Shown: positions 38,915 to 51,881 of the stretch, in pieces
Layout of the letters: each line of letters begins with the position of its first letter
How positions within the stretch are numbered: the first letter of the stretch is position 1
Assembly: GCA_037176725.1 (NCBI GenBank)
Contig: JAZBRS010000020.1
Location: 89,226,001 to 89,290,000 of the forward strand
Origin: Posidonia oceanica
Lineage: Eukaryota > Streptophyta > Magnoliopsida > Alismatales > Posidoniaceae
DNA length: 64,000 nucleotides
Reading direction: 5' to 3'
Made by a program: the position numbers and the translations under genes
The notes under the pieces: model-generated
Seen by the model: the letters and a program-made list of their open reading frames with translations, nothing else
Told to the model about the DNA's origin: nothing
Databases searched by the model: none

Positions 38915-39024
38915 GAGGAAGCGAGCAAACATGACAACGAAGGAGCAAGTAAGGGCTTGTCCTCAAATTACGGAAGCGAGCAAACAAGACCACGATGGGA
39001 CATGTAAGGGCTTGTCCTCAAATT
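38915..39024 (+). repeat. A-A half-unit junction of a different kind
   Basis: Half A at 38,915-38,969 is followed by half A at 38,970-39,024. It lacks the GGGAATG variant and the nearby 8-bp loss that mark the other A-A junctions. The related place near 36,050 still has the half B, so this loss was independent. Confidence 0.85.
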
Positions 39025-39025
39025 A

Positions 39026-41300
39026 AGGTAGCAAGCAAACAAACAGACGTGACTTCAAAAAGGCCTGAAAAGGAACTCATCCTCAATTTTAGGAAGCGAG
39101 TAAACATGACCACGAAGGGGCCTGTAAGTTTCTTGTCCTGAAATTAAGGAAGCAAGCAAACAAACAGACGTGAGTTCAAAAAGGCACGCAAAGGCGCTCA
39201 TCCTCAAATTGGGGAAGTGAGCAAACAAGTGCACTATGGGGCATGTATGGGCTTGTCCTCAAATTGAGGAAGCAAGCCAACAATCCGACGTGACTTCGAA
39301 AAGGTACGCAAAGGTGCTCGTCGTCAAATTAAGGAAGCGCGCAAACATGACGACGATGGGGCATGTAAGGGCTTGTCGTCAAATTAAGGAAGCAAGCAAA
39401 TAAAGAGACATGACTTCGAAAAGGCACGCAAAGACGCTCGTCCTCACATTAAGGATGTGAGCAAACATTGCCATGAAGGAGCATGTAAGGGCTTGTCCTC
39501 AAATTAAGGAAGCAAGCAAACAAACAGATGGGACTTCGAAAGGGCTCGCAAAGGCGCTCGTCCTCAAATTATGGAAGTGAGCAAACATGACCAAGAAGGG
39601 GCACGTTAGGGCTTGTCCTCAAATTAAGAATGCGAGCAAACATGACCATGAAAGGGAATGTTACGGCTTGTCCTCAAATTAAGGAAGCAAGCAGACAAAC
39701 AGACGTAACTTCGAAAAGGCACACAAAGAAGTTCGTCCTCGAAGCAAGCAAACTTGACCATGAAGCGGCATGTAAGGGCCTGTCCTCTTATAAAGGAAGC
39801 AAGCAAACAAAAATACGTGACTTCGTAAACGCACGCAATGGCGCTCGTCCTCAAATTAAGGAAGCAAGCAAACTAACAGACGTGACTTTGAAAAGGCACA
39901 CAAAGGCGCTCGTCCTCAAATTAAGGATGCGAGCAAACTTGTCCATGAAGGGGCTTGTAAGGGCTTGTCCTCAAATTACGGAAGCAAGCAATCAAACATA
40001 TGTGACTTCGAAAAGGCACGCGAAGGCACTCGTCCTCAAATTATGGAAGTGAGCAAACATGAGCATGAAGGGGCATATAAGGGCTTGTCCTTAAATCAAG
40101 GAAGCTTGCAAACAAACAGACGTGACTTCGGAAAGCCATGCGAAGGCGCTCCTCCTCAAATTATGGAAGCGAGCAAACATGACCATGAAGGGGCTTGTAA
40201 GGGCTCGTCCACAAATTAAGGAAGTAAGCAAACAAACAGACGTGACTTCGAAAAGGTACGCAGAGGCGCCCATCCTCAAATTAAGGAAGCGAGCAAAGAG
40301 GACCACGATGGGGCTTGTAAGGCTTGTCCTCAAATTATAGAAGCAAGCAAACAAACAGACGTGACTTCGAAAAGGCACGCAAAGTCGCTCGTCCTCAAAT
40401 TAAGGAAGCGAGCAAACTTGACCACAAAGGGGCAAGTAAGGGCTTGTCCACGAAAAAAGGAAGCAAGCAAACAAACAGACGTGACTTCGAGAAGGCACGC
40501 AATGGCGCTCGTCTTCAAATTTTGGAAGCGAGCAAACATGACCACGATGGGGCATGGAAGGGCTTGTCCTCTAATAAAGGAAGCATGCAAACAAATAGAC
40601 GTGACTTCGTAAAGGCTCGCAAAGGTGCTCGTCCTCAAATTAAGGAAGCGAGCAGACATGACCACGATAGGGCAAGTAAGGGCTTATCCTCAAATTGAGG
40701 AAGTAAGCAAACAAACATACGTGACTTCGAAAAGGCATGCAGATGCCATCATCCTAAAATTAAGGAGGCGAGCAGACATGACCATGAAAGGGCATAAAAG
40801 GGCTTGTCCTCAAATTAAGGAAGCACGGAAACAAACAGACTTGACTTCGAAATGGGACGCAATGGCGCTACTCCTCGAATTAGCGAAGCGAGCAAACATG
40901 ACCACAAAGGGACATGTAAGGGCTTGTCCTCAAACTAAGGAAGCAAGCAAACAAACAGACGTGACTTCGAGAATGCACGCAAAGGTGCTCGTCCTCAAAT
41001 TAAGGAAGCGAGCAAACATGACAACGAAGGGGCATGTAAAGGTTTGTCCTCTAATAAAGGAAGCAAGCAAACAAACAGACGTGACTTCGAAAAGGCACGC
41101 AAAGGTGCTCTTCCACAAATTAAGGAATCGAGCAAACATGACAACGAAGGGGCATGTAAGGGCTTGTCCTCAAATTAAGGAAGCAAGTAAACAAACAGAC
41201 ACGAATTCGAAAAGGCACCCAAAGGCGCTTGTCCTCAAATTAACGATGCGAGCAAACATGACTACGAAGGGGCATGTAAGGGCTCGTCCTCAAATTAAGG
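39026..41300 (+). repeat. Higher-order segment related to the 1.73-kb family
   Basis: Units at about 39.6-40.2, 40.3-40.6 and 40.6-41.0 kb share variant order with 4.8-8.1, 11.7-12.9 and 14.1-15.5 kb. Shared signs are the A-A junction with its 8-bp loss, the CTTAAATCAAGGAAGC unit, and the GGGCTTATCC and GGGACGCAATGGC units. This shows that the 1.7-kb family is spread over the array and not confined to the left end. Confidence 0.62.
39571..39740 (+). repeat. Register break: A-A junction plus 8-bp loss (5)
   Basis: Half A at 39,571-39,625 is followed by half A at 39,626-39,680. The linked variant is GGGAATGTTACGG, and the next half B loses eight bases at 39,740/39,741. Confidence 0.87.
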
Positions 41301-44039
41301 AAGGGAGCGAACTTGACCATGAAAGGGCATATAAGGGTTGCCCTTAAATTAAGGAAGCAAGCAAAAAAATGACTTGACTTCGAAAAGGGACACAAAGGCG
41401 CTCGTCCTCAAATTGAGGAAGCGAGCAAACATGACCACGAAGGGACATGTAAGGGCTCATCCGCAATTTTAGGAAGCACGCAAACAAACAGACGTGACTT
41501 CGATAAAGCACGCAAAGGTGCTCGTCCTCAAATTAAGGATGTGAGCAAACATGGCCATGAAGGGGCAAGTAAAGGCTTGTCCTCAAATTAAGGATGCAAG
41601 CAAACAAACAGACGTGACTTCGAAAAGGCACGCAAAAGCGCTCGTCCTCAAATTAAGGAAGCGAGCGAACATGACCATGAAGGGGCATATATGGGCTCGT
41701 CCATAAATTAAGGAAGCAAGCAAACAAACAGACGTGACTTCGAAAAGGGACACAAAGGCGCTCGTCCTCAAATTAAGGATGCGAGCAAACATGACCACGA
41801 AGGGGCGTGTAGGGGCTTGTCCTCAAATTATGGATGCAAGCAAACAAACAGACATGACTACGAATAGGCACACAATAGCGCTTGTCCTCAAATTAAGGAA
41901 GCGAGCAAACATGACTACGAATGGGCATGAAAGAGCTTCCCCTCAAATTAAGAAAGCAAGCAAACAAACAGACAAGATTTTGAAAAGGCACACAAAGGCA
42001 CTCGTCCTCTAATTAAGGAAGCGAGCAAACATGACCACGACGGGGCAAGTAAGGGCATGTACTCAAATTAAGGAACCAAGCAAACAAACAGACGTGACTT
42101 CGAAAAGGCACGCAAACGCGCCCGTCCACAAATTTAGGAAGCGAGCAAACACGACCACGAAGGGACATGTAAGGGCTTGTCCTTAAATAATGGAAGCAAG
42201 CAAATAAATAGACGTAACTTCGAAAAGGCACGCAAAGGCGCTCGTCCTCAAAGTATGGAAGCGAGCAAACTTGACCACGATGGGGCATGTAAGGGCTTGT
42301 CCTCAAATTAAGGAAGGAAGCAAACAGACAGACGTGACTTCGAAAAGACATGCAAAGGCGCTCGTCCTCATATTAAGGAAGCGGGCAAACATGACCACGA
42401 AGGAGCATATTTGGGCTTGTCCACAAATTAAGGAAACAAGAAAACAAACAGACAAGACTTCGAAAAGGCACGCAAAGTCGCTCGTCCTAAAATTGAGGAA
42501 GCGAGCAAACATGACCATGAAGGGGCATGTAAGGGCTAGTCCTCAAATTAAGGAAGCAAGCAAACAAACAGACGTGACTTCGAAAAGGCACGCAAAAAAG
42601 ATCCTCCTCAAATTAAAGAAGCGAGCAAACATGTCCACGAAGGGGCAAGTATGGGCTTGTGCTCATGTAAAGGAAGCACGCAAACAAATAGACGGGACTT
42701 TGAAAAGGCACGCAAAGGCGCTCGTCCTCAAATTACGGATGCGAGCAAACATGACCACGAAAGGGCATGTAAGGGCTTATCCTCAAATTAAGGAAGCAAG
42801 CATACAAGTATACGTGACTTCAAAAAGGCCCGCAAAGGGGCTCATCTTCAAAATTAGGAAGGGAGCAAACATGGCCACGAAGGGGCATGTAAGGGTCTTG
42901 TCCTCAAATTAAGGAAGCAAGCAAACTAACTGACGTGACTTCAAAAGGCACACAAAGGCGCTCGTCTTCAAATTGAGGAAGCGAGCAAACATGACGACGA
43001 TGGGGCATGTAAGGGCATGTCCTCAAAGTGATGAAGCAAGCAAACAAACAGACGTGACTTCGAAAAGGCATGCAATGGTACTCGTTCTCGAAATAAGGAA
43101 GCGAGCAAACATGACCACGACGGGGCATGTAAGGGCTTGTCCTCAAATTAAGGAAGGAAGCTAACAGACAGACGTGACTTCGAAATGGCATGCAAAGGCG
43201 CTCGTCCTCATTTTAAGGAAGCGCGCAAACATGACCTCGAAGGCGCATGTAAGGACGTGTCCTCAAGTTAAGGAAGCAAGCAAACTAACAGACGTGACAT
43301 CCAAATGGCACGCAATGACGCTCATCCTCAAATTTTGGAAGCAAGCAAACATGACCACGACGGGACATGTTTGGGCTTGTCCTCAAATTAAGGAAACAAG
43401 CAAACAAATAGACGAGACTTCGAGAAGGCACGCAATGACGCTCGTCCTAAATTTGAGGAAACGAGCAAACATGACCACGAAGGGGCATGTAAGGGCTTGT
43501 CCTCAAATTATGGAAGCAAGCATACAAACTGACGTGACTTCGAGAATGGGCGCAAAGGCGCTCGTCCTCAAATTAAGGAAGCGAGCAAACATGACCACGA
43601 AGGGGCATGTAAGGGTTTGTCCTCAAATTATGAAAGTAAGCGGACTAACAGACATGACTTCGAAAAGGCACGCAATGGCGCTCGTCCACAAATAAAGGAA
43701 GCGAGCGAAAATGACCATGAAGGGGCATGTAAGGGCTTGTCCTCAAATTAAGGAAGCAAGCAAACCAACGGACGTGACCTCGAAAAGGAATGCAAAGGCG
43801 CTCGTCCTCAAATTATCGAAGCAAGCAAACATGACCCCGAAAGGGCATGTAATGGCTTGTCCTCAAATTAAGGAAGTAAGCAAACAAACAGACGTAACTT
43901 CGAAAAGGCACGCGAAGGAGGTCGTCCTCGACGCGAGCAAACTTCACCACGAAAGGGCAAGTAAGGGCTTGTCCTCAAATTAAGAAAGCAAGCAGACAAA
44001 CAGACATGACTACGAAATGACACGCAAAGGCGCTCGTCT
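41301..44039 (+). repeat. Array segment between the two large HOR regions
   Basis: Ordinary 120-bp units with known marker variants: CGATAAAGCACGC near 41,501, a shortened marker cassette at 42.06-42.44 kb, GGGTCTTGTCC near 42,894, and TCCTCGACGCGAGC near 43,926. No close tandem partner was found by eye. The last part begins to resemble the HOR region that follows. Confidence 0.7.
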
Positions 44040-45774
44040 TCAAATTGTGGAAGCGAGCAAACATGACCACGAAGGGGCAGGTAAGGACTTGTCCTCAAAA
44101 TGACGTAGCAAGCAAACAAACAGACGTGGCTTCGAAAAGGCACGCAACGGTGCTCATCCTCAAATTAAGGAAGCGAGCAAACATGACCACGACGGGGCCT
44201 GTAAGGGCTTGTCCTCAAATTTAGGAAGCTTGCAAACAAACAGATGAGATTTCGAAAGGCACACAAAGGCACTCGTCCTCTAATTAAGGAAGCGTGCAAA
44301 CATGACCACGACGGTGCATGTAAGGGCATGTCCTCAAATTAAGGACTCAAGCAAACAAACAGACGTGACATCGAAAAGGCACGCAAAAGCGCCCGTCCTC
44401 AAATTTAGGAAGCGAGCAAACATGACTACGAAGGGGCATGTAAGGGCGTGTCCTCAATTAAAGGAAGCATGCAAATAAACCGACGTAACTTTGAAAGGGC
44501 TCGCAACGGTGCTCGTCCTCAAATTCTAGAAGCGACCAAACTTGACAACGAAGGGGCATGTATGGGCTTGTCCCCAAATTATGGAAGGAAGCAAACAGAC
44601 AGACTTGACTTCGGAAAGGCATGCAAAAGCGCTCGTCCTCAGACAAAGGATGCTGGCAAACAACACCACGAAGGGACATGTAAGGGCGTGTCCTCAAGTT
44701 AAGGAAGCAAGCAACCAAACAGACGTGACTTCGAAATGGCACGCAAAGGCGCTTCGCCTCAAATTAAGGAAGCGAGCAAACATGTCCGCGATGGGGCAGG
44801 TATGGGCTTGTCCTCAAATAAGGAAAGCACGCAAACAAATAGACGTGACTTCAAAAAGGCACGCAAAGGTGCTCGTCCTCAAATTACGGAAGCGAGCAAA
44901 CATGACCACGACGGGGCGTGTTTGGGCTTGTCCTCAAATTAAGGAAACAAGCAAAGAAACCGACGCGACTTTGAAAAGGTACTCAAAGACGCTCGTCCTA
45001 TAATTGAGGAAGTGAGCAAACATGACCACAAAGGGGCAGTTAAGGGCTTGTCCTCAAATTAAGGAAGCATGCAAACAAACAGACGTGACTTCGAAAAGGC
45101 ACGCAAAGGGGATCCTCCTCAAATTAAAGAAGCGAGCAAACATGTCCATGAAGGGGCAAGTATGGGCATGTGCTCATGTAAAGGAAGCACGCAAACAAAT
45201 AGACGTGACTTCGAAAAGGCACGCAATGGCGCTCGTCCTCAAATTAAGGAAGCGAGCAAACATGACTTTGAAGGGTCATGTAAGGGCTTGTCCTCAAATA
45301 AAGGTAACATGCAAACAAATTGATGTGACTTCGAAAAGGCACGCAATGGCGCTCATCCACAAATTAAGGAAGCGAGGAAACATGACCATGAAGGGGCAAG
45401 TAAGGGCTTGTCCACAAATTAAGGTAGCAAGCAAACCAACGGACGTGACCTCGAAGAGGAACGCAAAGGCGCTTGTCCTCAAATTATGGAAGCGAGCAAA
45501 CATGACCCCGAAATGGCATGAAACGGCTTGTCCTCAAATTAAGGAAGCAAGCAAACAAACAGACGTAACATCGAAAAGGCACGCAAAGGAGGTCGTCCTC
45601 GACGCGAGCAAACTTCACGACGCTGGGGCAAGTATGGGCTTGTCCTCAAATTAAGGAAGCAAGCAGACAAACAGACGTGACTACGAAAAGACACGCACAG
45701 GCGGTCGTCCTAAAATTAGGGAAGCAAGGAAACACGACCACGAAGGGCCCGTTAGGGCTTGTCCTCAAATAAAG
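44040..45774 (+). repeat. Leading partial block of the 6.1-kb HOR region
   Basis: Matches 48.59-50.32 kb at an offset of 4,550-4,551 bp. Examples are GACGGGGCCTGTAAGG near 44,190 and 48,740, GCGACCAAACTTGACAACG near 44,532 and 49,083, and GGTCGTCCTCGACGCGAGC near 45,590 and 50,140. The match continues into the start of the first full HOR copy. It looks like the tail of a further HOR copy that was shortened by unequal exchange. Confidence 0.75.
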
Positions 45775-48700
45775 GAAGCATGCAAACAAACAGACGTGAC
45801 TTCAAAATGGCACGCAATGGCGCTCGTTCTCAAATTATGGAAGCGAGCAAACGTGACTACGAAGGGGCATGTAAGGGCTCGTCCTCAAATTAAGGAAGCA
45901 AGCTAACAAACAGACGTGATTTCAAAAAGTCACGCAAAGGCGCTCGTCCTCAAATTACGGAAGCGAGCAACAATGACCATGAAGGGGCATGTAAGGGCTT
46001 GTCCTCAAATTATTGAAGCAAGCAAACAAACATACGTCGCTTCGAAAAGGCACGCAAAGGCACTCATCCTAAAATTAAGGAAGCGAGCAAACTGGCCCAC
46101 GAAGAGGCACGTATGGGCTTGCCTTCAAATTAAGGAAGGAAGCTAATAAACAGACGTGACTTCAAAAAGGCACGCAAAGACGCTCGTCCAAAAATTGAGG
46201 AAGCGAGCAAAATGACCACGATGGGGCATGTAAGGGCTTGTCTTCAAATTAAGGAAGCTAGCAAACAAACGTACGTGACTTCGAGAAGGCACGCAAAGGC
46301 GCTCGTCCTCAAATTAAGGAAGCGAGCAAACATGGCCACGATGGGGCATGAAAGGGCTTGTCCTCAAATTAAGGAAGCAAGCAAACAAACTGACGTGACT
46401 TCGAAAAGGCACGCAAAGGAGCTCGTTCTCAAATTACGGAAGCGAGCAAACATGACCACGAAAGGGCATGTAAGGGCTTGTCCTCAAATTAAGGAAGTAA
46501 GCATACAAGCAGACGTGACTTCGAAAAGGCCCCCAAAGGGGCTCATCTTCAAATTTAGGAGGGGAGCAAACATGACCACGAAGGAGCATGTAAGGGTCTT
46601 GTCCCCAAATTAAGGAAGCAAGCAAACTAACAGACGTGACTTCAAAAAGCACGCAAAGGCGCTCGTCTTCAAATTGTGGAAGCGAGCAAACTTGACCACG
46701 AAGGGGCGTGTAAGGGCTTGTCCTCAAATTTATGAAGCAAGCAAACAAACAGACGTGACTTCGAAAAGGCACGCAAAGGTGCTCCTCCTAAAGTTGAGGA
46801 AGCGAGCAAACATGACCACGAAGGGGCATGTAATGGCTTCACCTCAAATTAAGGAAGCAAGCAAACAAATAGACGTGACTTCGAAAAGGCACGCAAAGGT
46901 GCTCCTCCTCAAATTAAGGAAGCGAGCAAACTTGTCCACGAAGGGGCAAGTATGGGCTTCTCCTCAAATAAAGGAAGCACGCAAACAAATAGACGTGACT
47001 TCGAAAAGGCACGCAAAGGTACTCGTCCTCAAATTACGGAAGCGAGCAAACATGACCACGAATGGGCATGTAAGGGCTTGTCCTCAAATTAAGGAAGCAA
47101 GCATACAAGTAGACGTGACTTCAAAAAGGCCCGCAAAGGGGCTCATCTTCAAATTTCGGAAGGGTGCAAACATGACTACAAAGGGGCATGTGAGGGTCGT
47201 GTCCTCAAACTAAGGAAGCAAGCAAACTAACTGACGTGACTTCATAAAGGCTCGTAATGGCGCTCGTCATCAAATTGAGGCAGCGAGCAAACATGACCAC
47301 AATGGGGCATGTAAGGGCTTGTTCTCAAATTGATGAAGCAAGCAAACAAACGGACGTGACTTCGAAAAGGCACGCAAAGGTGCTCGTCTCAAATTTAGGA
47401 AGCGAGCAAACATGACCACGACGGTTCATGTAAGGGCTTGTCCTCAAATTTAGGAAGCAAGCAAACAAACAGACGAGATTTCGAAAAGGCACACAAAGAC
47501 GCTCGTCCTCTAATTAAGGAAGCGAGCAAACATGACCACGACGGTGCATGTAAGGGCATGTCCTCAAATTAAGGAACCAAGCAAACAAACAGACGTGACT
47601 TCGAAAAGGCACGCAAAGGCGCCCGTCCTCAAATTTAGGAAGCGAGCAAACATGACTACGAAGGGGCATGTAAGGGCTTGTCCCCAGATAAAGGAAGCAA
47701 GCAAATAAACAGACGTAACTTCGAAATGGCACGCAAAGGCGCTTGTCGTCAAATTATGGAAGCGAGCAAACACGTCCACGAAGGGGCATGTATGGGCTTG
47801 TCCTCAAATTATGGAAGGAAGCAAACAGACAGACGTGACTTCAAAAAGGCATGCGAAGGCACTCGTCCTCATATTAAGGAAGCGGGCAAACATGACCACG
47901 ACGGGGCATGTAAGGGCGTGTCCTCAAGTTAAGGAAGCAAGCAAACAAACAGACGTGACTTCAAAAAGGCACGCAAAGGCGCTCATCCAAAAATGAAGGA
48001 AGCGAGCAAACATGACCACGAAGGGGCATGTTTGGGCATGTCCTCAAATTAAGGAAACAAGCAATCAAACAGACGAGACTTCGAAAAGGCACGCAAAGAC
48101 GCTCGTCCTAAAATTGTGGAAGCGAGCAAACATGACCATGAAGGGGCATGTAAGGGCTAGTCCTCAAATTAAGGAAGCACGCGAACAAACAGACCTGACT
48201 GCGAAAAGGCACGCAAAGGCGCTCCACCTCAAAATAAGGAAGCGAGTAAACATGTCCATGAAGGGGCAAGTATGGGCTTCTCATCAAATAAAGGAAGCAC
48301 GCAAACAAATAGACATGACTTCGAAAAGGCACGCAAAGGAGCTCGTCCTCAAATTACGGAAGCGAGCAAACATGACCACGAAAGGGCATGTAAGGGCTTG
48401 TCCTCAAATTAATGAAGCAAGCATACAAGCAGACGTGACTTCGAAAAGGCCCCCAAAGGGGCTCATCTTCAAATTTAGGAAGGGAGCAAACATGACCACG
48501 AAGGGGCATGTAAGGGTCTTGTCCTCAAATTAAGGAAGCAAGCAAACTAACAGACGTAACTTCATAAAGGCACGCGAAGGCACTTGTCTTCAAATTAAGG
48601 AAGCAAGCAAACCTGACCACGAAGGGGCATGTAAGGGCATGCCCTCAAATTGATGAAGCAAGCAAACACACAGACGTGACTTCGAAAAGGCACGCAACGG

Positions 48701-51700
48701 TGCTCATCCTCAAATTAAGGAGGCGAGCAAACATGACCACGACGGGGCCTGTAAGGGCTTGTCCACAAATTTAGGAAGCAAGCAAACAAACAGACGAGAT
48801 TTCGAAAAGGCACACAATGGCGCTCGTCCTCTAATTAAGGAAGCGAGCAAACATGACCACGACGGTGCATGTACGGGCATGTCCTCAAATTAAGGACTCA
48901 AGCAAACAAACAGACGTGACATCGAAAAGGCACGCAAAAGCGCCCGTCCTCAAATTTAGGAAGCGAGCAAACATGACTACGAAGGGGCATGTAAGGCCGT
49001 GTCCTCAAATAAAGGAAGCATGCAAATAAACCGACGTAACTTTGAAAGGGCACGCAACGGTGCTCGTCCTCAAATTCTAGAAGCGACCAAACTTGACAAC
49101 GAAGGGGCATGTATGGGCTCGTCCCCAAATTATGGAAGGAAGCAAACAGACAGACGTGACTTCGGAAAGGCATGCAAAGGCGCTCGTCCTCATACTAAGG
49201 ATGCTGGCAAACATGACCACGAAGGGACATATAAGGGCGTGTCCTCAAGTTAAGGAAGCAAGCAACCAAACAGAGGTGACTTCGAAAAGGCACGCAAAGG
49301 CGCTTCGCCAGAAATTAAGGAAGCGAGCAAACATGTCCACGATGGGGCTGGTATGGGCTTGTCCTCAAATAAAGGAAGCACGCAAACAAATAGACGTGAC
49401 TTCAAAAAGGCACGCAAAGGCGCTCATCCTCAAATTATGGAAGCGAGCAAAGATGACCACAACAGGGCGTGTTTGGGCTTGTCCTCAAATTAAGGAAACA
49501 AGCAAACAAACAGACGAGACTTCGAAAAGATACTCAAAGACGCTCGTCCTAAAATTGAGGAAGTGAGCGAACATGACCACGAAGGGGCATGTAAGGGCTT
49601 GTCCTCAAATTAAGGAAGCAAGCAAACAAACAGACGTGACTTCGAAAAGGCACGCAAAGGGGATCCTCCTCAATTTAATGAAGCGAGCAAACATGTCCAC
49701 GAAGGGGCAAGTATGGGCTTGTGCTCATGTAAAGGAAGCACGCAAACAAATAGACGTGACTTCGAAAAGGCATGCAATGGCACTCGTCCTCAAATTATGG
49801 AAGCGAGCAAACATGACCATGAATGGGCATGTAAGGGCTTGTCCTCAAATAAAGGAAACATGCAAACAAATAGACGTGACTTCGAAAGGCACGCAATGGC
49901 ACTCGTCCGCAAATTAAGGAAGCGAGCAAACATGACCATTAAGGGGCATGTAAGGGCTTGTCCTCAAATTAAGGAAGCAAGCAAACCAACGGACGTGACC
50001 TCGAAAAGGAACACAAAGGCGCTCGTCCTCAAATTATGGAAGCGAGCAAACATGACCTCGAAGGGCATGTAATGGCTTGTCCTCAAATTAAGGTAGCAAG
50101 CAAACAAACAGACGTAACTTCGAAAAGGCACGCAAAGGAGGTCGTCCTCGACGCGAGCAAACTTCACGACGCTGGGACAAGTATGGGCTTGTCCTCAAAT
50201 TAAGGAAGCAAGCAGACAAACAGACGTGACTACGAAAAGACACGCACAGGCGGTCGTCCTCAAATTTGGGAAGTGAGGAAACATGACCACGAAGGGCCCG
50301 TTAGGGCTTGTCCACAAATTAAGGAAGCTCGCAAACAAACAGACATGACTTCAAAATGGCACGCAAAGGCGCTCGTTCCCAAATTATGGAAGCGAGCAAA
50401 CGTGACAACGAAGGGGCAAGTAAGGGCTCGCCCTCAAATTAAGGAAGCTAGCTAACAAACAGACATGATTTCGAAAAGGCATGCAAAGGCGCTCGTTCTC
50501 AAATTAAGGAAGCGAGCAACCATGACCATGATGGGGCATGTAAGGGCTTGTCCTCAAATTATTGAAGCAAGCTAACAAACAGATGTGGCTTCGGAAAGGC
50601 ACGCAAAGGCGCTCATCCTAAAATTAAGGAAGCGAGCAAACTGGCCCACGAAGAGGCACGTATGGGCTTGTCCTCAAATTAAGGAAGGAAGCTATTAAAC
50701 AGACGTGACTTCGAAAAGGCATGCAAAGACGCTCGTCCAAAAATTGAGGAAGCGAGCAAAATGACCACGAAGGGGCATGTAAGGGCTTGTCTTCAAATTG
50801 AGGAAGCTAGCAAAAAAACAGACGTGACTTCGAAAAGGCACGCAAAGGCGCTCGTCCTCAAATTAAGGAAGCGAGCAAACATGGCCACGAAGGGGCATGA
50901 AAGGGCTTGTCCTCAAATTAAGGAAGCAAGCAAACAAACAGACGTGACTTCGGAAAGGCACGCAAAGGTGCTCGTCCTAAAATTGAGGAAGCGAGCAAAC
51001 ATGACCACGAAAGGGCATGTAATGGCTTGTCCTCAAATTATGAACCAAGCAAACAAATAGACGTGACTTCGAAAAGGCACGCAAAGGTGCTTGTCCTCAA
51101 ATTAAGGAAGCGAGCAAACATGTCCACGATGGGGCAGATATGGGCATGTCCTCAAATAAAGGAAGCACACAAATAGATAGACGTGACTTCAAAAAGGCAC
51201 GCAAAGGCGCTCGTCCTCAAATTACGGAAGCGAGCAAACATGACCACGACGGGGCGTGTTAGCGCTGGGCCTCAACTTAAGGAAACAAGCAAACAAACAG
51301 ACGAGACTTCGAAAAGGAACTCAAAGACGCTCGTCCTAAAATTGAGGAAGTGAGCAAACATGACTATGAAGGGGCATGTAAGGGCTTGTCCTCAAATTAA
51401 GGAAGCAAGCAAAAAAACAGACGTGACTTTGAAAAGGCACGCAATGGCGCTTCGCCTCAAATTGAGGAAGCGAGCAAACATGTCCACGAAGGGGCAGGTA
51501 TGGGCTTGTCATCAAATAAATGAAGCACGCAAACAAATAGACGTGACATCGAAAAGGCACGCAATGGCGCTCGTCCTCAAATTAAGGAAGCGAGCAAACA
51601 TGACCATGAAGCGGCATGCAAGGGCTTGTCCTCAAATTGATGAAGCTAGCAAATACACAGACGTGACTTCGAAAAGGCACGCAACGGTGCTCATCCTCAA

Positions 51701-51881
51701 ATTAAGGAAGCGAGCAAACATGACCACGACGGGGCCTGTAAGGGCTTGTCCTCAAATTTAGGAAGCAAGCAAACAAATAGACGAGATTTCGAAAAGGCAC
51801 GCAAAGGCGCTCGTCCTCTAAGTAAGGAAGCGAGCAAACATGACCACAACGGTGCATGTAAGGGCATGTCCTCAAATTAAG
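45775..51881 (+). repeat. 6,107-bp higher-order repeat, copy 1
   Basis: Matches copy 2 at an offset of 6,106-6,108 bp along its length. Anchors: the end of the CCCCCAAAGGGGCTC / GGGTCTTGTCC unit pair at 46,613 and 52,720; marker cassettes at 47.56 and 53.68 kb; GGTCGTCCTCGACGC near 50,140 and 56,247. Left of about 45,775 similarity to the region 6.1 kb downstream stops. About 51 units. Differences between copies are few per 120 bp, so this is one of the youngest amplifications in the window. Internally it contains older repeats of its own, such as the GGGTCTT unit at 46.6, 47.2 and 48.5 kb. Confidence 0.9.

Larger units (their letters stand above)
36526..39025 (+). repeat. Array segment, diverged relative of the 8.68-kb block end
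   Basis: Contains a marker cassette at about 38.37-38.87 kb like those near 25.6, 34.3 and 35.4 kb, and units at about 36.95-37.3 kb resembling 31.87-32.2 kb. Similarity is clear but lower than between the 8.68-kb copies. It includes two A-A junctions, annotated separately. Confidence 0.65.
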
